DNA of 23,496 nucleotides from an uncultured Prevotella sp. (GTDB lineage: Bacteria; Bacteroidota; Bacteroidia; Bacteroidales; Bacteroidaceae): the NCBI GenBank assembly GCA_900768785.1, contig CAAGEG010000013.1, positions 1 to 23,496 on the forward strand, written 5' to 3'. Below, piece after piece: positions 16,059 through 23,325 of this stretch (within the stretch, counting starts at the first letter, position 1; the number at the start of each line of letters is the position of its first letter). The translations under genes and the position numbers were made by a program. Under the pieces are notes generated by a model that did not search any database, was not told where the DNA came from, and worked only from the letters and a program-made list of their open reading frames with translations.

Positions 16059-17111
16059 ATGAAAAAACTTCGTTATATCTTCATTTTTGCGCTATGTATC
16101 TTTGCGCTTAGTGGTATTGCCCAAAAGAAATATTCTGTTTATGGCATTGGTTTTTACAATCTTGAGAACCTATTTGACACATGTCATGACGAGGGCAAAC
16201 GCGACTATGAGTTCCTTCCTGACGGCTCTTACAGATGGAATGGTGTGAAATATACACACAAGTTACACAACATGGCACGTGTCCTTGCAGACATGGGCAC
16301 AGACGTATTGCCCAATATCGGATGTGCAGCAATAGGAGTTTCAGAGGTAGAGAACTCAAAAGCGCTTGACGATTTAATAGCTCAAGAGCCTCTACGCGCG
16401 CGTAATATTAAATATGTGCATATAGAAGGTCCCGACAAACGTGGTGTTGATTGTGCCATGCTCTACAATCCGGCTCTTTTTACGGTCAAGAATAAGAATC
16501 TATTACCGTATGTTCCTGATGAGACAATGCCCAAAGACTATACCACACGTGGCTTCCTTACTATTGACGGAGAGCTTGCCGGTGAGCCTGTAACGATAAT
16601 TGTAAACCATTGGCCAAGCCGTTTTGCCGGTTCGCCTTATAGAGAGAGGGCTGCCGTACAGGTATGTGCGATTAAAGATTCTATACTTGCAGCTCATCCG
16701 AAAACAAAGATTTTTGTTATGGGAGACATGAATGATGACCCCACAAACAAGAGTATGAAAGAGATGTTAAGGGCAAAAGCCGAGATTAAAGACGTTAAAG
16801 AAGGAGACATGTATAATCCTTGGTACAACATACTCGTTAAACAAGGTACCGGAACTTTGTCGTATCAAGGTTCTTGGAACCTTTTTGACCAGATTGTAAT
16901 GTCGCCAAACCTGCTAAATAAAGACGGTCGGAAAGATTTCTCGGAGTTGAAATTCTGGAAGAATCAAATATTCCGTCGTGACTATCTTTTCCAAAGCGAA
17001 GGTAGATATAAGGGAAATCCGAAGCGTACTCATGCCGGTGGCATTTGGCTTGATGGCTATAGCGACCACCTTCCTGTGGTGGTATATGTTGCCAAAGAGT
17101 TGAAACCCTAA
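16059..17111 (+). CDS. Secreted endonuclease/exonuclease/phosphatase-family nuclease
   Basis: This 350-residue protein has a signal peptide (residues 1-21, ending SGIA before Gln22) and an endonuclease/exonuclease/phosphatase (DNase I-like) fold. The metal and catalytic motifs run in order: FYNLENLFD at 32-40, VSEVEN at 94-99 with Glu96, VNHWPSR at 182-188 with His184, GDMNDDP at 222-228 with Asp223 and Asn225, and SDHLPV at 335-340 with Asp336 and His337. Family members hydrolyse phosphodiester or phosphomonoester bonds in nucleic acids, lipids or sugars. The FYNLENLFD form and export are typical of Bacteroidota secreted nucleases. It is divergent from the TonB receptor operon, which suggests joint use. 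An open frame reaches back to 16011, but the promoter there and the signal peptide fix the start at 16059. Confidence 0.87.
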   Translation: MKKLRYIFIFALCIFALSGIAQKKYSVYGIGFYNLENLFDTCHDEGKRDYEFLPDGSYRWNGVKYTHKLHNMARVLADMGTDVLPNIGCAAIGVSEVENSKALDDLIAQEPLRARNIKYVHIEGPDKRGVDCAMLYNPALFTVKNKNLLPYVPDETMPKDYTTRGFLTIDGELAGEPVTIIVNHWPSRFAGSPYRERAAVQVCAIKDSILAAHPKTKIFVMGDMNDDPTNKSMKEMLRAKAEIKDVKEGDMYNPWYNILVKQGTGTLSYQGSWNLFDQIVMSPNLLNKDGRKDFSELKFWKNQIFRRDYLFQSEGRYKGNPKRTHAGGIWLDGYSDHLPVVVYVAKELKP

Positions 17112-17212
17112 TCGTAAATTAGACAGAAAACGAAAGCGGGAAATAGTGTAATTGCGACAAAGTAGCAATATACAAACGAAAAAGGGAGCCGACAGAACAG
17201 ACAACTTTTGAC

Positions 17213-17848
17213 ATGGAAACAGCCGAACATATAAAGGAGACAGAGCAACATCCTCTGCAACCGTTTCTTCCCTGCGATGCAAAGATGTTGATGTTAGGCA
17301 GTTTTCCCCCATCACGCCAACGTTGGTGCATGGAGTTTTTCTATCCAAACTTCATAAACGACATGTGGCGCATATTCGGAATAGTGTTCTTCAACGACAA
17401 AGACCATTTTGTTGACAAAGAAAACAAGTCTTTCAACAAAGACCGTATTGTTAACTTTCTTACCAACAAAGGAATTGCGTTATACGATACAGCAAGTGCT
17501 GTAATAAGGACACGCAATACAGCATCCGACAAAGACCTTGAAATAATAACTCAAACAGACATAAAGAGTCTCATAGATCGGATTCCAAAATGCAAAAGTA
17601 TTGTTACAACCGGTCAAAAGGCGACAGATATATTGGTAGAACAATTCAACTCAACGAGCCCCAAAGTTGGTAGCAGTACCAAACTCCGGATTAACAATCG
17701 CCAACTAACCCTTTTCAGAATGCCAAGCAGTTCAAGAGCCTATCCGATGAACATCTACAAAAAGGCTGAAAGCTATGCCAAGATGTTTAAACAAGCAGGT
17801 TTGCTGACTGCAAAAGACGAAGATACAGAAACTCTACAAACAAAATAA
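17213..17848 (+). CDS. Uracil-DNA-glycosylase-superfamily protein (Mug/hypoxanthine-glycosylase-like)
   Basis: This 211-residue cytoplasmic protein resembles the UDG superfamily. LMLGSFPPSRQRW at 26-38 matches the water-activating loop of the Mug-like and hypoxanthine-DNA glycosylase branches, EFFYPNFINDMWRIFG at 41-56 matches the aromatic base-binding segment, and RMPSSSRAYP at 169-178 matches the C-terminal DNA-intercalating loop (LPSTSPA in relatives). Such enzymes remove deaminated bases (uracil or hypoxanthine) from DNA. The last residues (about 195-211) are a charged extension. It starts 101 bp after the nuclease gene with no terminator between and ends 7 bp before udk, so it is probably co-transcribed with udk. 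The exact base specificity cannot be read; family confidence is good. Confidence 0.78.
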   Translation: METAEHIKETEQHPLQPFLPCDAKMLMLGSFPPSRQRWCMEFFYPNFINDMWRIFGIVFFNDKDHFVDKENKSFNKDRIVNFLTNKGIALYDTASAVIRTRNTASDKDLEIITQTDIKSLIDRIPKCKSIVTTGQKATDILVEQFNSTSPKVGSSTKLRINNRQLTLFRMPSSSRAYPMNIYKKAESYAKMFKQAGLLTAKDEDTETLQTK

Positions 17849-17855
17849 AGCGTAC

Positions 17856-18464
17856 ATGACAATAATTGGCATAGCCGGCGGAACAGGTTCCGGCAAGACA
17901 ACCGTTGTAAATAAGATAGCAGAAGCATTACCACCTCATTATGTTGCTGTGGTTCCTCTTGATTCATACTACAACGACACATCAGAAATGACGGAAGAAG
18001 AGAGGCATGCAATAAACTTTGACCACCCTGATGCTTTTGATTGGAAATTGCTAACCAAGCACATTAACGACCTGCGCAACGGCAAAGCCGTAGAGCAACC
18101 TACATATTCTTATATACTATGTAACAGACTTAAAGAGACCATTCATGTGGAACCGAGACCGGTAATCATTATTGAAGGCATAATGACTTTGCTGAACAAG
18201 AAATTGCGCGACATGATGGACCTCAAAATATTTGTGGATACCGACTCTGATGAGCGCCTTATCCGCAACATACAACGTGATGTCGTAGAACGTGGGCGAA
18301 CTGTTGACATGGTCATAAACCGCTATTTGGATGTGCTTAAGCCCATGCACGAACAGTTTATTGAGCCAACAAAGAAATATGCGGACATTATTATTCCGCA
18401 AGGAGGCGAGAACAAACGAGGCATAAACATAATGTGCCGATATATCGAAAGTTTGGTAAAATAG
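17856..18464 (+). CDS. udk: Uridine kinase
   Basis: This 202-residue cytoplasmic enzyme phosphorylates uridine and cytidine to UMP and CMP in pyrimidine salvage. The P-loop GGTGSGKT is at residues 8-15. PLDSYYND at 34-41 has the catalytic Asp of the family, the segment NFDHPDAFD at about 49-57 is the typical nucleoside-binding motif, and the EGIM strand near 107-110 and the RD..ERGR lid near 149-156 are also present. Length matches bacterial uridine kinases. It lies 7 bp after the glycosylase gene and is followed by a strong terminator. Having nucleoside salvage downstream of a secreted nuclease is consistent with use of scavenged nucleic acid, although udk is also a general housekeeping gene. 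Confidence 0.94.
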   Translation: MTIIGIAGGTGSGKTTVVNKIAEALPPHYVAVVPLDSYYNDTSEMTEEERHAINFDHPDAFDWKLLTKHINDLRNGKAVEQPTYSYILCNRLKETIHVEPRPVIIIEGIMTLLNKKLRDMMDLKIFVDTDSDERLIRNIQRDVVERGRTVDMVINRYLDVLKPMHEQFIEPTKKYADIIIPQGGENKRGINIMCRYIESLVK

Positions 18465-18494
18465 CCCATAACAAGCACGTTTGCAATAAAAATC

Positions 18495-18545
18495 AAGCCA
18501 AGAATATGACAATATCTTCATAATTCTTGGCTTAAATAATTTTTT
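18495..18545 (+). terminator. Intrinsic terminator after udk
   Basis: AAGCCAAGAAT (18495-18505) and ATTCTTGGCTT (18523-18533) form a perfect 11-bp stem with a 17-base loop. A TTTTTT run follows at 18540-18545. It lies 31 bp behind the udk stop. Confidence 0.8.
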
Positions 18546-18609
18546 AGGCTGTGGCATATAGTCAAAACAGACCGCCTTTTAACAGCTATGACTTATGATT
18601 GTGAAACTA

Positions 18610-19227
18610 TTATTCCATGCTATTATCAATTTTTGAAGCCTCATCTTTCATGATTTGCTTCAATTTTCTCTCCATAGCATAAATCTTTATCGCATTTATA
18701 CACTCTGTAACTCCATAAAAAAGCAAGCACCAACCTATTATCAATAGTGGCAACGAGGCTGTTTCCATCGGCTTGATAATAACAAACAAACCTGTAACGA
18801 GGGTCAAAGAGGGACAAAACCAAAACCAAAAAGGCACGGAACCAATCTTTCTCACGCCAACAAGAGTTACAAATTGGTTTACTGCTCCAAGTATTAGCAA
18901 AGCACCAAGAATGTACATTAGAGATGTAACAAACGTTCCTGGCATAACAATTAATATTATACCGAGAAAGACACTACCTACTCCGACTATAGGGAAGACC
19001 GGTTTTCTGCGTATTATCGGATTGCCCTGAGCATCAAAAACCTCTAAGTCGTTTTTCCCTGATTGTTCGCTGAGATATGTAGCACAAGATATAGCACCCG
19101 AAATAAAGAACATTATGCCTATTGCTATGGTTATACCTTTTACCGTACTATCCGGATTGTTTATCAAAAGAATGCCTGTCGCTATTGCACAAATAGCACG
19201 AAACATGTTGCTTCTTAATAGTTTCAT
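18610..19227 (-). CDS. DUF308 (HdeD-like) membrane protein
   Basis: This 205-residue inner-membrane protein has about six hydrophobic helices with repeated Gly-rich pairs (ATGILLINNP, LGIILIVMPG, VTGLFVIIKP), the internal repeat typical of DUF308/HdeD proteins. A short soluble loop with DAQGNPIIRRKP follows helix 2, and a charged tail (about 180-205) ends the protein. The family is linked to acid stress in enterobacteria, but the role here is unknown. The frame extends upstream to an ATG at 19266, but that codon overlaps the -7 box of a good promoter (19264-19295). Transcripts would begin near 19257, so the ATG at 19227 (MKLLRSNMFR) is the start. It is divergent from the histidine phosphatase gene. 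Confidence 0.78.
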   Translation of the reverse strand: MKLLRSNMFRAICAIATGILLINNPDSTVKGITIAIGIMFFISGAISCATYLSEQSGKNDLEVFDAQGNPIIRRKPVFPIVGVGSVFLGIILIVMPGTFVTSLMYILGALLILGAVNQFVTLVGVRKIGSVPFWFWFCPSLTLVTGLFVIIKPMETASLPLLIIGWCLLFYGVTECINAIKIYAMERKLKQIMKDEASKIDNSME

Positions 19228-19263
19228 TTGTTTAATAAAATTTATTTTACGACTCTTTCCATG

Positions 19264-19295
19264 CAAAAATAGTAAAAAAAGATAGTTATAGCAAA
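19264..19295 (-). promoter_or_regulatory. Promoter for the DUF308 gene
   Basis: On the minus strand TATTTTTG (19271-19264) is the -7 box and TTTG (19295-19292) the -33 box, 20 bp apart. The predicted start near 19257 leaves a 30-nt leader to the ATG at 19227 and excludes the longer frame start at 19266. Confidence 0.6.
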
Positions 19296-19303
19296 GTTTT
19301 AAT

Positions 19304-19311
19304 TATTTTTG
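19304..19311 (+). promoter_or_regulatory. Candidate -7 box for the histidine phosphatase gene
   Basis: TATTTTTG matches TAnnTTTG 20 bp before the ATG at 19332. No TTTG is seen 19-21 bp upstream. The expected -33 position lies between the two boxes of the opposing DUF308 promoter, so the two promoters may interfere. Confidence 0.35.
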
Positions 19312-19331
19312 CCACGATAATAATACACGAT

Positions 19332-19838
19332 ATGACTACACTCCTACTTGTAAGACATGGTGAAACCATAGATAATGCAAACAAAATAATGCAAGGACAG
19401 ACACAAGGCGAGCTGACCGACAAAGGCAGGCAACAAGCTTTAGAACTATCAAAAGCGTTAATTAGCCGACATATTGATGCGTTTGTGTCAAGCGATCTGC
19501 GAAGAGCAATAGAAACATGTGAGATAATCGCGTCTCCACATAATGTCGATTTAGAAACCACAACATTGTTGCGTGAGCGTGATTGGGGCGGATTTACGGG
19601 GCGATATATTCCTGATTTGAAAGACGAGAAATGGCCCGACGATATAGAAAGTATAACAGATTTAAAGCGGCGTGCCGCCGATTTCATTTCCTTTATATCA
19701 AAGAAGTTTCCTGATAAGACAGTTCTTGCCGTTGGTCATGGCATAATTAACAAAGCCATTCAAGCTGTTTATTATAACAAGGAAATGAAAGACATAGCTC
19801 CGATGAGCAACTGCGAGGTAAGAGAACTTACCATTTAA
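19332..19838 (+). CDS. Histidine phosphatase family protein (phosphoglycerate-mutase-like)
   Basis: This 168-residue cytoplasmic protein has the complete histidine-phosphatase core: LVRHGET at 6-12 with the phospho-acceptor His9, Arg58 in SSDLRRAIET, the acid Glu82 in LRERDWG, and the second His136 in AVGHG. It matches small phosphatases of the broad phosphoglycerate mutase superfamily (COG0406), such as those acting on alpha-ribazole phosphate, sugar phosphates or nucleotides. It is shorter than a glycolytic mutase (about 230-250 residues), so a phosphatase is more likely. Substrate cannot be assigned, and no cobalamin genes are adjacent. A bidirectional terminator lies just after the stop, shared with the convergent secreted-protein gene. 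Confidence 0.87.
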   Translation: MTTLLLVRHGETIDNANKIMQGQTQGELTDKGRQQALELSKALISRHIDAFVSSDLRRAIETCEIIASPHNVDLETTTLLRERDWGGFTGRYIPDLKDEKWPDDIESITDLKRRAADFISFISKKFPDKTVLAVGHGIINKAIQAVYYNKEMKDIAPMSNCEVRELTI

Positions 19839-19850
19839 GAATAAAAAAAG

Positions 19851-19876
19851 CAACCCGACAAACAAATGTCGGGTTG
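19851..19876. terminator. Bidirectional intrinsic terminator
   Basis: CAACCCGACA and TGTCGGGTTG make a perfect 10-bp stem with a 6-base loop, between convergent stops at 19838 and 19900. Read on the minus strand it is followed by CTTTTTTTATT, a strong tail. On the plus strand the tail is TTATTTAT, weaker. Confidence 0.8.
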
Positions 19877-19899
19877 TTATTTATGTGATAATATGCTGT

Positions 19900-20982
19900 T
19901 TATCTCCTGCCACCGAAGTGTCCGCTACCACTATTTGAGCTACTACGACCGCTTACTCCTGATGATGTGCTGCGACCGCTATTGAAAGATGCCCCGCGAC
20001 TGCCGCTAAAAGAGGAGCTGCGACTGCTGTTTATTGATGATCTTCCAAATGTTGAGCTTGAAGAAGAGGTACGTCTGCTTGTGCTTAAAGACGAATTGCT
20101 ACTTCTTGAAGTGGTTGAAGAGCCTCTCCTTTCTATTGAACTGTTACGGTCGTTATAAAATCTTGAGTTGCCCGGAGTGAACGTATTGCTTGGTCTGCGA
20201 CTTTGCATGCTTCCCGATGAGCTGTTATTGGAGTTGCCGGAACCGATATATGACTGTGCCGTTGTGCGTGTGCTGCTCTCTCTGTTATTGCGTTCTCCAT
20301 TACCGAATGAAGGGCGAGATCCATTATTCGTTCTGTTTCCCATTGGTTGTCCGCTCATATTGCCGTTATGTCTGTTCCCGTTTTGAGCAGCACCATGATT
20401 GTTGTCGTTAGGACGTCTGTTGTTTGCGCCTCCGCCATGACCGAAATTGTGACCTTTACCATATTCACCCCTATCAAAACGGTCTTTCATGCCAAATCCG
20501 TTGTGTATTCCTCCATGATTGAACGTGCGTCCTCTGTACCAACTGCATCCGCCATTGTGTCTCCAACTATGCCCACCTCTATATGTAACATATATGTTAG
20601 GACGTCCGAAATAATAGTAAGACCTTGCCGGATAACGGCTATATATTGCGAAATGCCACACGCCTGAGGTCCAATAAAGAGGTCTGTAGAAGTAAGAAGC
20701 GGCACAATAAGCCCTGTATTGCCAATCAAGAAGGATATAACTCATGTCGGTATTTCTCCATGTCCAATATGTTCCGTAAAGGTCATCATATGTATTTATG
20801 CTCATAAGATAATCAAGATTAACCTCAAAAGCGGCATCATACTGCTCTTGTGTAAGGTTTAGTTCGTATGCCATCTTATCGGTTAGGAACAGAGCTTGCT
20901 CACGAGCTTGCGTGTAACTCATAGCATTTGCCGTAACGGTTAATGTAAATAGAGCTGTTAATGCTGTTATAAACTTTTTCAT
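19900..20982 (-). CDS. Secreted LTxxQ protein with Ser/Arg/Gly/Asn-rich low-complexity tail
   Basis: This 360-residue protein of unknown function starts at the ATG at 20982; a longer frame to 21150 would put the signal peptide in the interior and overlap the regulatory repeats. The signal peptide is MKKFITALTALFTLTVTANA. Residues 25-60 form a helix-like segment with LTQEQ at 43-47, the LTxxQ motif of Spy/CpxP-like envelope proteins. Residues 60-150 are very rich in Tyr and Trp (YWTWRN, YFYRPLYW, YYYFGRPN). From about 155 to the end the protein is low complexity: Gly/His/Asn-rich, then Ser/Arg-rich with recurring SSRS and GRSS units, ending GHFGGRR. There is no lipobox and no type IX sorting domain. 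It could be a cell-envelope or matrix protein or an envelope-stress factor. A terminator follows. Confidence 0.72.
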   Translation of the reverse strand: MKKFITALTALFTLTVTANAMSYTQAREQALFLTDKMAYELNLTQEQYDAAFEVNLDYLMSINTYDDLYGTYWTWRNTDMSYILLDWQYRAYCAASYFYRPLYWTSGVWHFAIYSRYPARSYYYFGRPNIYVTYRGGHSWRHNGGCSWYRGRTFNHGGIHNGFGMKDRFDRGEYGKGHNFGHGGGANNRRPNDNNHGAAQNGNRHNGNMSGQPMGNRTNNGSRPSFGNGERNNRESSTRTTAQSYIGSGNSNNSSSGSMQSRRPSNTFTPGNSRFYNDRNSSIERRGSSTTSRSSNSSLSTSRRTSSSSSTFGRSSINSSRSSSFSGSRGASFNSGRSTSSGVSGRSSSNSGSGHFGGRR

Positions 20983-21029
20983 AATCGTATGTTTTAAGAG
21001 GTTTATCACTATTGTTATGTTTTCTGTTG

Positions 21030-21060
21030 CAAAGAAAACGAATAATAATATCATGTGAAA
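21030..21060 (-). promoter_or_regulatory. Degenerate promoter of the secreted LTxxQ protein gene
   Basis: On the minus strand TTTCTTTG (21037-21030) departs from TAnnTTTG at one base. TTTC (21060-21057) departs from TTTG at one base, with a 19-bp spacer. A weak promoter with repeats directly upstream suggests activator dependence. Confidence 0.45.
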
Positions 21061-21065
21061 GGGTA

Positions 21066-21097
21066 TTTCCCTAACTTTGTAGAGGAAAATCCCTAAA
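21066..21097 (-). promoter_or_regulatory. LytTR-like direct repeats, 22 bp apart
   Basis: On the minus strand TTTAGGGATT (21097-21088) and GTTAGGGAAA (21075-21066) are direct repeats, start to start 22 bp with a 12-bp spacer. This spacing is characteristic of binding sites for LytTR-domain response regulators. They sit directly upstream of the degenerate -33 box at 21057-21060, a usual activator position. Confidence 0.45.
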
Positions 21098-21235
21098 CAT
21101 GTTATGCGTTCGGGACAATAGGTCTGTTTATGCTGTTTTGCATTTTCCACACATTATATATAGTATCAAACATCAAACATTATATACAATATTTATTTGT
21201 TTTTATCGTTTAAAAAAGAGATATCACTTTATTGA

Positions 21236-21257
21236 GGGACTGCCAACAGCCCTTTTT
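21236..21257 (+). terminator. Terminator-like hairpin just ahead of the Wzi gene
   Basis: GGGACTG (21236-21242) pairs with CAGCCC (21247-21252) with one bulged A and a CCAA loop, then TTTTT (21253-21257). It lies 31 bp before the ATG at 21289. It could end a short upstream transcript or attenuate Wzi expression. The stem is short. Confidence 0.4.
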
Positions 21258-21288
21258 ATCTATTTTCTTGATACAAAACATTAACTAT

Positions 21289-22857
21289 ATGGCAAGACTC
21301 TTACTGCCTACATTACTTCTCTTGATATGCTCTTCTGCTGTTGCCGAAGATTATAGAGATATTGAGAAGAGCAAAGCGACTCCTCTTGAGGGTATCACTT
21401 ATAAGGTTGAGATGCTCTCGTCTGTTTCTAACGAAAAGACACCATTATGGCTGAATGCCAATAAATACGGACTTAGCTCTCTTGAAAAGAACAACGGCTA
21501 CATGCGAGCTGCAGTTATACGTCCGTTACGTGCTGATTCAGCACGACGTTGGGGCATTGGCTATGGCTTGGACTTGGCTGTTCCTTATCACTTCACGAGC
21601 AATTATGTGGTACAGCAAGCGTTTTTTGAAGCCCGATGGCTTAATGGTAGCATATCCATAGGCAGCCGTGAATATCCTATGGAGCTGAAAAACAATCGTC
21701 TAAGCAGCGGTTCACAGACATTAGGCATTAATGCTCGCCCCGTTCCGCAAGTCAGACTTGCTCTTCAAGACTATTGGGAGCTGCCGATTCTTAATGGTTG
21801 GTTGCATCTCAAGGGGCATATTGCCTATGGAAAAATGACCGACGACAATTGGCAACATGAGTTTACGGGCATGAGAAACAAATATGCCGATGACGTTCTC
21901 TATCATAGCAAGGCAGGATATATCAAGATTGGTAATGAGAAACGCTTTTGTCCGTTCTCCATAGAAATGGGTCTTGAAATGGCTTGTACGTTTGGCGGAA
22001 CGGCTTATCAGCCTGACGGCAGCGGAGGAATGATGACAATAAAAAACAAAACGGGTCTTGGCGCTTATTGGAATGCCTTTGTGCCGGGTGGCTCTGACGT
22101 TACAGAGACCGTTTATCTCAACTCCGAAGGCAACCAGGTGGGCAGCTGGCTACTGCGTATCAACTGGGATAACGAGTTATGGGGACTTAGTCTTTATGCC
22201 GACAAGTATTTTGAGGACCACTCATCCATGTTCCAGCTTGACTACGATGGTTATGGCTCCGGCGATGAATGGCAAGTTAAGAAAGACAACAACTACTTTT
22301 TATACGACTTCAAAGACATTATGCTCGGCACGGAATTGAGGTTTCACAACAGCCAATGGCTTAATTGTCTCGTCTTGGAATATCTTTACACCAAATATCA
22401 AAGCGGTCCGATCTATCACGATCATACAAATACGATAGCCGACCATATAGGCGGTAAGGACAACTTCTATAATCATTACATTTATACGGGCTGGCAACAT
22501 TGGGGACAGGTGATAGGAAACCCGCTCTATCGCTCGCCTATTTACAACACAGATGGCACTATAGAAGTGAAAAACAATCGCTTCATGGCTTTTCATCTCG
22601 GCATGGAAGGACAGCCTTCTGATAACTTTTCATGGCGCACACTTGCGTCTTGGCAAGAGGGATTGGGCTCTTACGACAATCCTTATGATGACAAACAGCA
22701 TAACATAAGCTTTCTCGTAGAGGGCAGATATGCCTTTAAAGGGAAACTACTGAACGGTTGGAGCATAAACGCTGCCTATGCTATGGACTTCGGAAAGATA
22801 TTGGGAGACAACTACGGTTTCCAATTAACGATAGTGAAAAGCGGATTAATAAAGTAA
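21289..22857 (+). CDS. Capsule assembly Wzi-family outer-membrane protein
   Basis: This 522-residue protein begins at the ATG at 21289 with a signal peptide (MARLLLPTLLLLICSSAVAE). A frame extension to 21232 overlaps a terminator-like hairpin and would spoil the signal, so it is rejected. The body is a predicted outer-membrane beta-barrel: repeated alternating strands with aromatic girdles, and elements typical of the Wzi family such as TPLWLNANKYG (near 55-65 of this start), SREYPMELKN and WELPILNGWLHLKG. Wzi proteins are surface lectin-like barrels that help anchor capsular polysaccharide. In Bacteroidota the family is widespread and its exact role is less well established. No capsule biosynthesis gene is seen in the window. 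A lipoprotein gene follows after 18 bp, probably co-transcribed. Confidence 0.8.
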   Translation: MARLLLPTLLLLICSSAVAEDYRDIEKSKATPLEGITYKVEMLSSVSNEKTPLWLNANKYGLSSLEKNNGYMRAAVIRPLRADSARRWGIGYGLDLAVPYHFTSNYVVQQAFFEARWLNGSISIGSREYPMELKNNRLSSGSQTLGINARPVPQVRLALQDYWELPILNGWLHLKGHIAYGKMTDDNWQHEFTGMRNKYADDVLYHSKAGYIKIGNEKRFCPFSIEMGLEMACTFGGTAYQPDGSGGMMTIKNKTGLGAYWNAFVPGGSDVTETVYLNSEGNQVGSWLLRINWDNELWGLSLYADKYFEDHSSMFQLDYDGYGSGDEWQVKKDNNYFLYDFKDIMLGTELRFHNSQWLNCLVLEYLYTKYQSGPIYHDHTNTIADHIGGKDNFYNHYIYTGWQHWGQVIGNPLYRSPIYNTDGTIEVKNNRFMAFHLGMEGQPSDNFSWRTLASWQEGLGSYDNPYDDKQHNISFLVEGRYAFKGKLLNGWSINAAYAMDFGKILGDNYGFQLTIVKSGLIK

Positions 22858-22875
22858 TAAAACAACAGACACAAT

Positions 22876-23325
22876 ATGAAAACAAAATATTGCTTACCCG
22901 TAATTTTCTTTGCTGTCATCACAGCCATAACAACTGCATGCTCTTTAGAGTCATCCGACAATGGTGACCTTGACGGCATGTGGCGACTGACGGCAGTAGA
23001 TACTCTCGCAACTAACGGAACTAAAGATATGGAAGGCACCAGATTGTATTGGTCGGTGCAAGCCAAACTATTGCAACTTGACGACAAAAACAATACAAGC
23101 ATCAGTTTGCTGCTTCGTTTTGAACACACAGGCAACACGCTACGCCTTTATGAACCATATATATACAACCGTCTTGAAGGTGACAAACCTTTGAATGATG
23201 TCACACTATTGGCGCCTTACGGAATAAACGCTCTTGAAGAGAGTTGCGAGGTGGAAGCGTTGAGCAGTAGTAAGATGATACTTAAAACGCCTTCTTTAAG
23301 GCTGAAATTCAAAAAATCCAACTAA
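22876..23325 (+). CDS. Small lipocalin-like lipoprotein
   Basis: This 149-residue protein has a lipoprotein signal with lipobox TTAC (Cys22). After a short Ser/Asp-rich linker it reads LDGMWRLTAVDTL (about 32-44), the start of lipocalin-like beta-barrel domains common among small Bacteroidota lipoproteins (DUF4847-like, from memory). Strands RLYWSVQAKLLQL and LLLRFEHTGNTLRLYEPY follow, and the C-terminal strand ends MILKTPSLRLKFKK. No catalytic residues are evident and the ligand is unknown. It begins 18 bp after the Wzi-family gene and should share its transcript, so an outer-membrane partner role is possible. Confidence 0.72.
   Translation: MKTKYCLPVIFFAVITAITTACSLESSDNGDLDGMWRLTAVDTLATNGTKDMEGTRLYWSVQAKLLQLDDKNNTSISLLLRFEHTGNTLRLYEPYIYNRLEGDKPLNDVTLLAPYGINALEESCEVEALSSSKMILKTPSLRLKFKKSN

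Larger units (their letters stand above)
20983..21288. other. 306 bp divergent region with regulatory repeats
   Basis: No gene is seen. It holds a degenerate promoter and direct repeats for the leftward secreted-protein gene, a TAACTTTG box (21072-21079) that could serve rightward transcription towards the Wzi gene, and a terminator-like hairpin at 21236-21257 just ahead of that gene. Confidence 0.6.

Noticed and set aside
20983..21150. N-terminal extension of the secreted LTxxQ protein
   Set aside because: It would put the signal peptide at residue 57 and would read through the promoter boxes and direct repeats upstream of the gene.
21232..21288. N-terminal extension of the Wzi-family protein
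   Set aside because: It overlaps the terminator-like hairpin, and the ATG at 21289 gives a clean signal peptide.
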